A stretch of 64,000 nucleotides of DNA from Brachybacterium ginsengisoli. GTDB lineage: Bacteria; Actinomycetota; Actinomycetes; Actinomycetales; Dermabacteraceae. The translations under genes were made by a program, and so were the position numbers. Positions within the stretch are counted from its first letter, which is position 1. Each line of letters begins with the position of its first letter. Location: contig NZ_CP023564.1 in NCBI RefSeq assembly GCF_002407065.1, forward strand, positions 3,720,001 to 3,784,000. Reading direction: 5' to 3'. Under the pieces are notes generated by a model. It did not search any database, was not told where the DNA came from, and saw nothing but the letters and a program-made list of their open reading frames with translations. Shown piece by piece: positions 52,069 through 60,412 of this stretch.

Positions 52069-54834
52069 TCACGCCACGGTCGCGCCCGCCGCGGCGGTGC
52101 CGGCGTCGGCCTCGAGGGAGACCGCGAGGCGGAGCGTCGCGCCGTCGGCCGGAGTGCCGGTCAGCGGCACCTCGAGGGTCTCCGTCCCGGTGCCCACCTC
52201 GCGCGCCTCGAGCGCGCCGACGATCGTCGCGCCGTCCCAGAGGAACACCCGCAGCGTGCCGGCGCGGTCGGTGCGCACCCGGGCGGTGGCGCCGCCGTCG
52301 GTCGCGGCGACCTGGTCGAGGCGCAGCGTGCCGGCCGGCAGCACGGGGCTGCCGCCGAGGCCGGTGCCGTCCCCCGCCGCCTGCAGGATCGAGGACGGGG
52401 ACTCGACCGAGCGCGCGGCGGTGTCCGGGATCCGCGGCTCCACCGGGGCGGAGTCCGCGACGGGCAGGTCCGGCAGCTCGAGCACGCCCCAGCGGGAGGG
52501 GTCCGCCTGGATGCCGCCGAAGGTGGACCAGCCGATCCGGGACTGGCCGGTCTGGTCCTGGGTGTCGGAGTCGTAGACCACCACGTTGAAGCCCATGCCG
52601 GTGGGGTCGATGCCGTCGGGCAGCTCCGCGAAGGGGATCCGGGTCTCGAACCGGTACCCCTCGTAGGGATCGGAGATCGACGCGGCGATCTGCACCCCGG
52701 GGGCGGTGTCCGCGATCGGTCCCTGGCGGTTGTCGTGGTCGCGCCCGGCGACCGGGCCGCCGATCCCGCCGTCCACCGCGGTGCCGGGCAGGGCGCCGAG
52801 GATGAACGTGGTGGAGGTGTTGTCCGAGGTGCCGCGCGGGTCGATCATGATCTCGATCGAGTCGGTGCGGAAGCGCTGCTTGTTGTCCTCGGGCGGCAGC
52901 AGGGTTCCCAGGACATCGTCGGTGACCTGCACGAACACGTACAGGTTCTCCTCGTCGAAGGTCACCCAGGTGCGGCCGGAGGCGTCGGCCGGCTCCACCG
53001 GCTCCCCCTCCCACAGGGTGCCGATGTCGATCCCGTCGCCCGGGTGCTCGCCGCTGCCGCGCACGGCATCGACCTCGACGCCCTCGGTGGGTGCGGCGAC
53101 GAGTCGCGGAACGAGGTACAGGCCCTGGGCGACGGGCGCCTCGATGCCGCCCGCGGTCGCGGTGACCGTCACCGGATACACCCCGCCGTCCGGGGCACGA
53201 TTCGCGGTGGGCAGCGAGGCGTCGGTGTTCTCCAGGTGCACCTCCACCCGCTTCTCGCCCCTCGCGGGGACGGCCTCGACCGTCAGCCGGGCCGGCTCCG
53301 CGCTGAAGCCCTCCGGCAGGGTGATCGCGACCTCGGCGTCCTGCACGGACTCGGACAGGTTCCGCACCACCACCTCGACGGTGTCCGCCCGGCCGGAGCC
53401 GAGGGTGTACCGCGTGGGGACCAGCGCGTCCAGGCGCTCCATGCCGAGCTCCGCGGTCCACTCCAGGAAGGCGGCGATCTCGGGACGGTCCTCGATCCCG
53501 GCCTCGACCGGGCCGGCGGTGCGCAGCGGCAGCACGTTCTCGCCGCTCGCCCCCTTGGAGGTGGCGCGGGCGCGCAGCAGCACGGCCTCGCCCGGTGCGG
53601 CGTCGGCGGGCGCGGTGACGCTGAAGGTCGCGGTGCGCTGCTGCTTCGCGGGGACGGTGCCGACCGGCTGCACCGGGCCGACGGACCAGCCGCCTGGCAC
53701 CTCGAGCTCAATCGAGGCCCCGGGCAGGGCCCTGCCCGGCGAGCCCAGCTCGACGGTGACCTCGAGGGCCTCGCCCGGCAGGGCCGTGAACCGCTCCGAG
53801 CGCACCTCGAGGGTGGTGCCCAGCGGCAGACCTCCCGCGATCGGCAGGGTCGCCCCCTGCAGCGCCGCGGTGTCGGAGCTGGTGGGATCCGCGAGCGGGG
53901 TGCGCGAGTCGATGAGCGTGAACCAGGTGGCGGGGATCTTCCCCGGATCCGTCGGCGAGGGCGGGTTCGCGAACCAGCCCTGCGTGCGATAGGCGTGCAC
54001 GGAGTCGTCCCGCACCGCGCTCCAGCGCTTGCCGTGCCGCGCGGACTCGGTGCCGTTCCACGCGCCGAACACCACGTCGCTGGCGACCTGGGGCCGGTAG
54101 CCGGCGGCCACGGCGTCGGGTCCGGTGTCGGCGCTGCCGTTGGAGCCCGAGCGCAGGAGCCGACGGGGCGAGAAGGGTCGCAGGCCCTCCTCGAAGTGCT
54201 CGGGGAAGACGTCCTTCCGCCCGGCCAGGTGGTACGCCTCGACGGCGAACATCGCCGCCTGCTGGTGGTTGCCGTGGTTCCCCTCGACGGCGGAGGGGTT
54301 CATCGTGACGATGACGTCCGGCCGCGTCGCGCGGACCACCCGGATCACGCGGCTGAGCGCCTCGGCGCCGCCCCACACGTCATAGGTGAGCGGTGCGGAA
54401 AGGGTGTAGAAGAAGTCCACCGCGTCGAGGTTGAAGATGTGCTCGATCCCGGCGTAGCCGACGGCGGTGCGCTCCTCGCTCTCGCGGATCAGACCCAGCG
54501 CCGGGCCCTCCTCGAGGCCGACGGCGTTGCCCCCGCCCTCGCCGCGGGTCAGGGTGATGACCCCGGCGCGCTGGCCCTCGTACTCGTTCCACCGACCCAG
54601 CGCCGCAAGGGTCCAGGCCTCATCGTCCGGGTGGGCGCCGATGTAGAGGATGTCGAGGTCGACGGTGCCGTCGGCGAGCGCGCGCTCCATCGGGGGCAGA
54701 CCGGGGAGGTCCAGCGCGGTCGCCCCGGCGGCGAGGCCGAGCACGGCCGAGCCCTGCAGCAGCCGGCGGCGGGAGAGGCCGGGGCGGGGCGCCGGGGTGG
54801 GGGTGGGGGTGGGGGTGGGGGTGCTGATCGACAT
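52069..54834 (-). CDS. Tat-secreted PIG-L deacetylase with C-terminal carbohydrate-binding module
   Basis: 921 aa. A (Thr-Pro)n leader, then twin-arginine SRRRLLQGSAVLGLAAGATA. The PIG-L/LmbE zinc deacetylase domain (~58-330) has AHPDDE at 67-72 and NHGNHQQAA later; members remove acetyl from GlcNAc-type sugars. Then come two Ig-like/NEW3-type domains (~375-640), and a CBM9-like domain (~660-860: GTLWEGEPVEPADASGRTWVTFDEENLYVFVQVTD ... DSIEIMIDPRG). So it is an exported deacetylase that grips a polysaccharide. Last gene of the ABC-transporter/PfkB locus; it may release or modify amino sugars taken up by that transporter. ATG at 54834. Confidence 0.88.
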   Translation of the reverse strand: MSISTPTPTPTPTPAPRPGLSRRRLLQGSAVLGLAAGATALDLPGLPPMERALADGTVDLDILYIGAHPDDEAWTLAALGRWNEYEGQRAGVITLTRGEGGGNAVGLEEGPALGLIRESEERTAVGYAGIEHIFNLDAVDFFYTLSAPLTYDVWGGAEALSRVIRVVRATRPDVIVTMNPSAVEGNHGNHQQAAMFAVEAYHLAGRKDVFPEHFEEGLRPFSPRRLLRSGSNGSADTGPDAVAAGYRPQVASDVVFGAWNGTESARHGKRWSAVRDDSVHAYRTQGWFANPPSPTDPGKIPATWFTLIDSRTPLADPTSSDTAALQGATLPIAGGLPLGTTLEVRSERFTALPGEALEVTVELGSPGRALPGASIELEVPGGWSVGPVQPVGTVPAKQQRTATFSVTAPADAAPGEAVLLRARATSKGASGENVLPLRTAGPVEAGIEDRPEIAAFLEWTAELGMERLDALVPTRYTLGSGRADTVEVVVRNLSESVQDAEVAITLPEGFSAEPARLTVEAVPARGEKRVEVHLENTDASLPTANRAPDGGVYPVTVTATAGGIEAPVAQGLYLVPRLVAAPTEGVEVDAVRGSGEHPGDGIDIGTLWEGEPVEPADASGRTWVTFDEENLYVFVQVTDDVLGTLLPPEDNKQRFRTDSIEIMIDPRGTSDNTSTTFILGALPGTAVDGGIGGPVAGRDHDNRQGPIADTAPGVQIAASISDPYEGYRFETRIPFAELPDGIDPTGMGFNVVVYDSDTQDQTGQSRIGWSTFGGIQADPSRWGVLELPDLPVADSAPVEPRIPDTAARSVESPSSILQAAGDGTGLGGSPVLPAGTLRLDQVAATDGGATARVRTDRAGTLRVFLWDGATIVGALEAREVGTGTETLEVPLTGTPADGATLRLAVSLEADAGTAAAGATVA
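54794..54823. repeat. five GGGGTG hexamers encoding a Thr-Pro tract
   Basis: In-frame hexanucleotide repeat within the PIG-L gene, just upstream of the Tat arginines. Slippage would change the leader length in two-residue steps without a frameshift. Confidence 0.9.
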
Positions 54835-54950
54835 CAGGTGCTGCCTTCTTTCGAGGAGGCCGCCGCATCGGTGCGGCGGATCGGGGTGGAGCCAGCTGCC
54901 GGGCCCGCAGCGGTGCGAGCCCTGGGGGGGGGTGGGGAGAGGGGCCGGGT

Positions 54951-56153
54951 TCAGTGCTCCCCGGCGTCCGAGCGCAGGGCGAAGGTGCCCTGTGCGCGGC
55001 GTCGGCCCTGCACACGGCGGTCCGGGACCACGGCGTCCAGGAAGCGGTAGCCGCTGCGGGTGTAGGCGGCGCGGAGGTCTCCCCCGTCGGCCGCCCGGCT
55101 CATGCAGCGCCACCAGTCGGTGATGTCGCCCCAGCCGGGAGCTGCGAGCGAGCCGCCGAACTGCTGGACGGCCAGCGCCGAGCACAGGGAGGCGAAGCGC
55201 AGCCGCTCCTCGAGCGGCCACGACGCGAGGGTGCCCAGCACCATCGACGCCGCGAAGACGTCCCCGGCGCCGGTGGTGTCGATCGCGGTGACCGGCACGG
55301 CGGGGCAGTACGCCTCCTCGCCCGTGGAGCCGTCGATCGCGTAGGAGCCGTGGGCGCCGTCGGTCACCACCGCCAGCGGGACCTTCTCGGCGAGCGCGCG
55401 CACGGCCCGGTCGGGGCTGTCGGTGCGGGTGTAGGCCATGGCCTCGAGCGCATTGGGGGTGAAGGCGTGGCAGTGGGCGAGCGGGGCGAGGTCGGCCACG
55501 TCCCACGTCCCGGTCTCGTCGTAGCCGATGTCGGCGAACACCAGCGAGCCGCGCCGGGCGAGGTCCGCCCACCAGGAGGTCTCCCCTGCGAGGTCCACCA
55601 CGGCGGCACGGGCGTCGGGCGCGGAGGCGATGAGGCTGGACAGCGGCTCGGGCAGGTCGTGGCCGTGGGTGGCCATGGCACGATCCCCGTCGGCCGCGAT
55701 CGAGACGGTCAGCGCCGAGTGGAAGTCCGGGAAGCGGCGTGAGGCGGAGAGGTCGATGCCCTCCTCGTGCGCCATCGTGTGCCACATCCAGTCCGCGTAG
55801 GCGTCATCCCCGAAGCCCGCGACCAGCCCCGTGCGCAGGCCCAGACGGGCGGCGGCCGTGGCGAGGTTCGCGATGCCGCCGGGGCTCGAGCCCATGCCCT
55901 TGGACCACAGCTCCTCGCCGGGTCGCGGCAGCCGGTCCATGCCGGTGAAGACGATGTCGAAGAACACCGTGCCCGAGAGCAGCACGTCCAGCGGCGGGTC
56001 CTCCTCGGTGCGCTGGGCGGCCAGCGGGTCCCAGTCCTGACCGCCGGCGGCCTCGGGCGGCGCCGCGATCGAGGCGCCGGCGTGATGCGCGGGGGGCGTG
56101 GGGTCGACGGAGGGAGTGGGGTCGGCGGGGTCGGGGGTCCGGTCGGTCGTCAC
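54951..56153 (-). CDS. PfkB/ribokinase-family sugar kinase
   Basis: 400 aa, longer than usual because of a ~55-residue Pro/Ala leader. Kinase marks: GSSPGGIANLATAAARLGL near the N-terminus and DTTGAGDVFAASM (anion hole and catalytic base Asp) near the C-terminus. Phosphorylates a sugar or nucleoside with ATP in the cytosol. The GTG start overlaps the permease stop by 4 nt (GTGA). In this operon it probably activates the imported sugar, perhaps preparing a substrate for the divergent GH4 enzyme. Confidence 0.9.
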   Translation of the reverse strand: MTTDRTPDPADPTPSVDPTPPAHHAGASIAAPPEAAGGQDWDPLAAQRTEEDPPLDVLLSGTVFFDIVFTGMDRLPRPGEELWSKGMGSSPGGIANLATAAARLGLRTGLVAGFGDDAYADWMWHTMAHEEGIDLSASRRFPDFHSALTVSIAADGDRAMATHGHDLPEPLSSLIASAPDARAAVVDLAGETSWWADLARRGSLVFADIGYDETGTWDVADLAPLAHCHAFTPNALEAMAYTRTDSPDRAVRALAEKVPLAVVTDGAHGSYAIDGSTGEEAYCPAVPVTAIDTTGAGDVFAASMVLGTLASWPLEERLRFASLCSALAVQQFGGSLAAPGWGDITDWWRCMSRAADGGDLRAAYTRSGYRFLDAVVPDRRVQGRRRAQGTFALRSDAGEH

Positions 56154-56953
56154 TTGGCGACTCCTTCGAGCATTCCGCGGATGAAGTGGCGCTGCAGGAA
56201 CAGGAACAGGATCACGGTGGGCAGGGCGACGATCACGGCGCCCGCGGCGAGCAGCGCGGTCTCCGCGGTGTACTGGCCCTGGAAGTTCGCCAGGCCCAGC
56301 GGTGCGGTGCGCAGCGAGCCGCTCGGCGCCATGATCAGGGCGATGAGGAACTCGTTCCAGGTCCACATGAACACCAGCACCACCATGGTCACGATCGCCG
56401 GCTTCGACGCGGGCACGAGGATCCGCACCAGGGCCTGCAGCGGACCGGCCCCGTCGAGCGCGGCGGCCTCCACCAGGCTGGTGGGCAGGGCGCGGAACTG
56501 CGAGCGCAGCCAGAAGGTGCCGAAGGCGACCGACTGCGCCACCTGCGGCATCGCGATCGCGAGGTAGGTGTCGGTCAGGCCCAGCGTGCGCAGGTCGAAG
56601 AACAGCGGGATGATCGTCGCCTCGGTGGGGATCATCAGCCCCAGCAGGAACAGGTAGAACAGCACCGTCGAGCCGCGGAAGCGCATGGTCCCGAAGGCGT
56701 AGCCGGCGAGGATCGCGAGCGCGGTCGCAAGGCTCACCACGATCGCGGCGACCGCCACCGAGTTGCCCAGCGAGCGCCCGAAGCCGCCCACCGTCCAGGC
56801 GTCGACGTAGTTGGACAGGTGCAGCCCGCCGGTCTCCCCGAGCGGGGCGGAGACCGAGGTCAGCACGATGGTGAGCACGGGTGCGAGCGCGAACAGGGCG
56901 AAGCCCACCAGGATCACGTAGTTCGCCGCCGTCTCGACGCGGGAGACCCTCAT
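56150..56953 (-). CDS. carbohydrate ABC transporter permease (MalG type)
   Basis: 267 aa, six transmembrane helices, EAA loop EAAALDGAGPLQALVRILVPASKP and the C-terminal LFLQRHFIRGMLEGVAK typical of the CUT1 MalG-like subunit. Works with the MalF-type permease (ATGA overlap upstream) and the lipoprotein binding protein. No ATPase gene is adjacent; a shared MsiK-like ATPase elsewhere is likely, as is usual in actinobacteria. Confidence 0.93.
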   Translation of the reverse strand: MRVSRVETAANYVILVGFALFALAPVLTIVLTSVSAPLGETGGLHLSNYVDAWTVGGFGRSLGNSVAVAAIVVSLATALAILAGYAFGTMRFRGSTVLFYLFLLGLMIPTEATIIPLFFDLRTLGLTDTYLAIAMPQVAQSVAFGTFWLRSQFRALPTSLVEAAALDGAGPLQALVRILVPASKPAIVTMVVLVFMWTWNEFLIALIMAPSGSLRTAPLGLANFQGQYTAETALLAAGAVIVALPTVILFLFLQRHFIRGMLEGVAK

Positions 56954-58098
56954 GACGCACGCTCCCCGATGCGGGAGACACCCACGTTGATCACGAAGAT
57001 CAGCGCGGTCAGCACGATCGCCACGGCGGAGGCGGAGCCCACCTCGCGCAGCTCGAAGGCACGGAAGTACACCTCGAAGCTCGGAACCGTGGTGGTGTTG
57101 CCGGGGCCGCCGGAGGTGGTCATGTAGATCAGGTCGAAGGTCTTCAGCGCCGCGATGATGGTCAGCACCAGCGCCACCGTGATCTCGCCGCGCACGGCGG
57201 GCAGGGTGATCGCGAAGAACTCCCGCACCGCCCCGGCCCCGTCCAGTCGCGCGGCCTCGAACAGCTCGCCGGGGATGCGGCTCATGCCGGAGAGCATCAG
57301 CAGCATCACCAACCCCATCTCGACCCAGGTGCCGATGAAGCCGACGGCGGCGAGCGCCGTGCCCGGGTCGCCGAGCCAGCCGCGGGTGAGCACGTCCAGG
57401 CCCACCGCCCGCAGCGCGTCGTTCAGCAGACCGTTCGGCGAGTAGATCTGCCGCCACGCGACGGCGACCACGACCAGCGCGATCACCTGCGGCAGGAAGA
57501 TCACCGTGCGGAAGAAGCCCATCCCCCGCACCTGCCCGCGACGCAGCACCGCGGCCAGCACCAGACCCACCACCAGCGGGATCACGGCATAGAACACGAT
57601 CAGCAGCAGTGCGTTGGCGATCGCCGCCCGGAAGTCCGCGTCACCGGCGAGCTCGACGTAGTTGCCGAGGCCCACGAAGGTGGAGGCGCCGAAGCCCTTC
57701 CACTCGAACAGCGAGAACTGCGCCGCCCGGCCCAGCGGATACAGCGCGAACGCGCCGTAGACCAGGAAGGCCGGGAGGATGAACAGGTACGGCGTCGCCG
57801 CCGACCGGGCCACCGCCGACGGACGGGGGCGGCGGGTGCGGCGGGGTGCCTCGGGCCGGGCGCCGGCGTCGGTCCGGGGGGCGTCGGGCTGGGGGCCTTG
57901 GCCGGTGGGTTGGGTCGAGCCGGCGGGTCCCGTGTCGTGGGATGGTCGGGAGCGACGCGAGGTGGCATATATGCCATCTCTCGTCGCCATACGCCCGTCC
58001 GTGACACGACCATCCGTCCGCGACCCCGTCGACCCGGCATCACCGGGGGCGGAGTCGGGACCGGAGGCAGGGTCGTGCGGTGTCGTTCCTGGCGTCAT
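56950..58098 (-). CDS. carbohydrate ABC transporter permease (MalF type) with long N-terminal extension
   Basis: 382 aa. The MalF-like core begins near residue 100 (ATPYLFILPAFLVYGAFALYPL), six helices, EAA loop EAARLDGAGAVREFFAITLPAVRG. The first ~98 residues are a Pro/Arg/Gly-rich extension that is rare in this family. The ATG at 58098 lies 6 bp after the binding-protein stop, with GGAGGGG suitably placed, so the extension appears genuine; ATG 57990 is an alternative. A near-perfect 32-bp palindrome with core GGCATATATGCC lies inside the extension-coding DNA (57954-57985). Confidence 0.9.
   Translation of the reverse strand: MTPGTTPHDPASGPDSAPGDAGSTGSRTDGRVTDGRMATRDGIYATSRRSRPSHDTGPAGSTQPTGQGPQPDAPRTDAGARPEAPRRTRRPRPSAVARSAATPYLFILPAFLVYGAFALYPLGRAAQFSLFEWKGFGASTFVGLGNYVELAGDADFRAAIANALLLIVFYAVIPLVVGLVLAAVLRRGQVRGMGFFRTVIFLPQVIALVVVAVAWRQIYSPNGLLNDALRAVGLDVLTRGWLGDPGTALAAVGFIGTWVEMGLVMLLMLSGMSRIPGELFEAARLDGAGAVREFFAITLPAVRGEITVALVLTIIAALKTFDLIYMTTSGGPGNTTTVPSFEVYFRAFELREVGSASAVAIVLTALIFVINVGVSRIGERAS
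57954..57985. promoter_or_regulatory. 32-bp palindrome inside the permease 5' coding region
   Basis: Two 16-nt arms (14 of 16 complementary) around the perfect core GGCATATATGCC. It is the most AT-rich spot in this operon and looks like an operator or element that arrived within the extension-coding DNA. Confidence 0.5.
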
Positions 58099-58103
58099 GC
58101 GGG

Positions 58104-59468
58104 TCAGGACCCCTCCGTGAAGTCCGCGTAGTCCTCCTGGAGCGTGCCGGCGGCGGCCTCGGCGTCGGCCTGGCCGCCGATGACCTCCTGGAGCGTGGCG
58201 CCGGCGGTGTCCGCGAAGGACGGGGTGGCGTAGTCGAGGTAGGGCAGCAGGGTGCCCTGGGTGGAGACCGCGTCGAAGGCCTCGTAGATGTCCTTGTTCA
58301 CGCCGGAGTCGGGGGCGAGCTCGGCGGTGCGGTTCACGGGCATGCCGCCGTTCTCGGCGATCATCGCCATCGCGTCGTCGCTGGTGATGAAGTCGATGTA
58401 GGCGGCGGCCGCCGCAGGGTTCTTCGCGGCCGACGGGATCGAGAAGGGGATGCCGGTGCCACCGGTGGTCGCGACCTTCCCGTCGATCCCGGGCGGCGGC
58501 GCCATGAAGCGGAGGTCCTCGCCCATCACGGCCTCCATGTCGGGGCCCAGCCAGGAGCCGCCGATCAGCAGCACGCCGGTGCCCTTGGTGAACTCGGGCC
58601 AGGCGTCGTCGTAGGCGAGGCCGTTCGGGGAGTCGCCGAGCGCGCCGTTCTGCCCCCACTCGGCGAGCTTGGAGAGGGCGGCGACGTTGTCCTCGGTGGT
58701 CCAGTCGGCGCCGGAGTTGCCCATGCCGAGGGTCACGATGGTCTCGGCGGGCACGAAGTTCGCCTGCAGCGGGCCGAAGACATGCAGGGCCGGCCACTGG
58801 TCGAGGTTGCCCAGCATGATCGGCTGCTCGCCGCCCGCGGCGGCGGCCTCGACCAGGGAGAAGACCTCGTCCCAGGTGGTCGGGGCCTTCAGGCCCAGGT
58901 CGTCGAGCTTCTTCTGCGAGTAGTAGATGCCGCAGACCTCGCCGGTCTGGGCGAGACCGTAGAGGGTGCCTTCGCCGAAGGTGACGCCGTCCTCGGAGTA
59001 GGTCATCTTCGAGAGCACGCTGGGGCTGAAGCGGTCCGCCCAGCCGTAGGCCTCGGCGTAGCCGGTGAGATCGGTGAGCAGGCTGTCGGCCACGAAGGCG
59101 CCCATGTCGCCGCGGGCGTTGTTGACCTGGAGGACGTCGGGGACGTCCTTGCCGGAGAGCGCGAGGCCGGTCTGCTGCTGGAGGTCGTCGAAGGACTGGG
59201 TGGTCCGGTCGATCGTGACGTTGGGGTACTTCTTCTCGAAGGCGGCGATCAGGGCCTCGATGGCGTCGTTCTGCGCGCCGCGGACCTCCTGGTCCCAGAC
59301 CTTCAGGGTGACGTCGCCGAGGCCGGCGACGTCGGTGTCGACCTCGTCGGCCTTCGGGGCGGGGGCCTGGTCCCCGTCACCGCCGCCGTCCGAGCCGGGT
59401 GCGCAGGCGGCCAGGAGGCCGAGGCCGCCGAGAGCAGCGGTGCCGCCGAGGAAGTTCCGTCGTCGCAT
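58104..59468 (-). CDS. ABC transporter sugar-binding lipoprotein
   Basis: 454 aa. Lipoprotein signal MRRRNFLGGTAALGGLGLLAA with the lipidated C22 (LLAAC); family 1 extracellular solute-binding protein fold (TLKVWDQEVRG, DVPDVLQVNNARG, GIYYSQKKLDDLGL, KGTGVLLIGGSW). It captures a carbohydrate outside the membrane for the two permeases downstream. The ATG at 59468 has AGGAGG eight bases upstream. First gene of the operon; expression is probably governed by the DeoR regulator encoded divergently. Confidence 0.94.
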   Translation of the reverse strand: MRRRNFLGGTAALGGLGLLAACAPGSDGGGDGDQAPAPKADEVDTDVAGLGDVTLKVWDQEVRGAQNDAIEALIAAFEKKYPNVTIDRTTQSFDDLQQQTGLALSGKDVPDVLQVNNARGDMGAFVADSLLTDLTGYAEAYGWADRFSPSVLSKMTYSEDGVTFGEGTLYGLAQTGEVCGIYYSQKKLDDLGLKAPTTWDEVFSLVEAAAAGGEQPIMLGNLDQWPALHVFGPLQANFVPAETIVTLGMGNSGADWTTEDNVAALSKLAEWGQNGALGDSPNGLAYDDAWPEFTKGTGVLLIGGSWLGPDMEAVMGEDLRFMAPPPGIDGKVATTGGTGIPFSIPSAAKNPAAAAAYIDFITSDDAMAMIAENGGMPVNRTAELAPDSGVNKDIYEAFDAVSTQGTLLPYLDYATPSFADTAGATLQEVIGGQADAEAAAGTLQEDYADFTEGS

Positions 59469-59546
59469 GGTGTTCCTCCTGAGAAGGGTCCCGCTGCGGG
59501 GGCGCGATCCCACGGCGTCGTGGAGAGTGCGCTGCAGATGGGCTGT

Positions 59547-59560
59547 GTGGTCCGGACCAC
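59547..59560. promoter_or_regulatory. perfect 14-bp palindrome in ABC/DeoR divergent promoter
   Basis: GTGGTCC-GGACCAC, perfectly symmetric. It resembles GntR/FadR-type operators (TGGT-N4-ACCA) and lies nearer the binding-protein gene. Confidence 0.5.
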
Positions 59561-59574
59561 CATGATGACACGAG

Positions 59575-59621
59575 TTGCGCGGGACTGCACGGGCTTGATC
59601 GAAGCTGCGCGAAGTTGCACG
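59575..59621. promoter_or_regulatory. phased DeoR operator repeats
   Basis: YTGCRCG occurs four times, at 59575, 59585, 59605 and 59615, i.e. two pairs with 10-bp period, 20 bp apart. Helically phased direct repeats are typical DeoR-family operators. They lie between the binding-protein and deoR starts. Confidence 0.65.
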
Positions 59622-59641
59622 CGCGGTGCTACGGTGTCGCC

Positions 59642-60412
59642 ATGCTGAGCGAGGAGCGCCACCAGGCGATCGCGGCGGAGCTCCGACGACGGGGCACCGT
59701 CACCGTCACCGCGCTCAGCTCCGGCCTGGGCGTCTCCGAGGCCACCGTGCGCCGCGACCTCGAGCTGCTCGCCGAGACCGGCACGCTGCGCCGGGTGCGC
59801 GGCGGGGCCGCCGCCGTGCGCGGCTCCGTGCGGCCCGAGGCGGATCTGCGCTCCTTCGCCGACGTCGCCGGCACCTCGACCGCGGCCAAGCAGGCGATCG
59901 CCGCCCGCGCCTGCTCCCTCGTGGAGGACGGCGAGGTGATCGCCCTGGACATCGGCACCACCGTCGCCGCGATGTGCCCGCTGCTCGTCGAGCGCTCCCT
60001 CACCGTGGTGACCGCCTCCCTCGCCGTGGTGCGCTCGCTCGCCTCCGCACCGGCCGTCGACATCGTGATCCTCGGCGGGCTGCTGCGCCCCAACTACGAC
60101 TCGATGGTGGGCACCCTGACCGAGTCCGCTCTCGGCCAGCTGCGCGTGGACCGCGCGTTCCTGGGCGCCGCCGGGGTGCGGGCCGACGGCTCCGTGCTCG
60201 ACTCCACCCCCAGCGAGGTGCCGATCAAGCGCGGCCTGCTCGACGTCGCCGCCTCCTCCTACCTGCTCGCCGACCACGAGAAGTTCCCCGGCTCGGGGTT
60301 CCTCGAGGTGGCCCGGCTCTCGCGCTTCACCGCACTGGTCACCGACCGCTCGCCCCTTCCCTTCGACATCACGTTCCCCGACGGGGAGGACGTGGAGGTA
60401 CTGCAGCCATGA
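59642..60412 (+). CDS. DeoR-family transcriptional repressor of the sugar locus
   Basis: 256 aa. DeoR/GlpR winged helix (ERHQAIAAELRRRGTVTVTALSSGLGVSEATVRRDLELL) followed by the sugar-phosphate-sensing DeoRC domain (IALDIGTTVAAM, LGGLLRPNYDSMVG, LADHEKF). It would release DNA on binding a phosphorylated sugar, plausibly the product of the PfkB kinase. The ATG at 59642 has no ribosome site but a TACGGT -10 box nearby, so it may be leaderless. Four phased half-sites lie upstream. Coupled to the GH4 gene by ATGA. Confidence 0.92.
   Translation: MLSEERHQAIAAELRRRGTVTVTALSSGLGVSEATVRRDLELLAETGTLRRVRGGAAAVRGSVRPEADLRSFADVAGTSTAAKQAIAARACSLVEDGEVIALDIGTTVAAMCPLLVERSLTVVTASLAVVRSLASAPAVDIVILGGLLRPNYDSMVGTLTESALGQLRVDRAFLGAAGVRADGSVLDSTPSEVPIKRGLLDVAASSYLLADHEKFPGSGFLEVARLSRFTALVTDRSPLPFDITFPDGEDVEVLQP

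Noticed and set aside
54890..54950. G-run between PfkB and PIG-L as a terminator
   Set aside because: No stem-loop is associated; the two genes appear to be in one operon.
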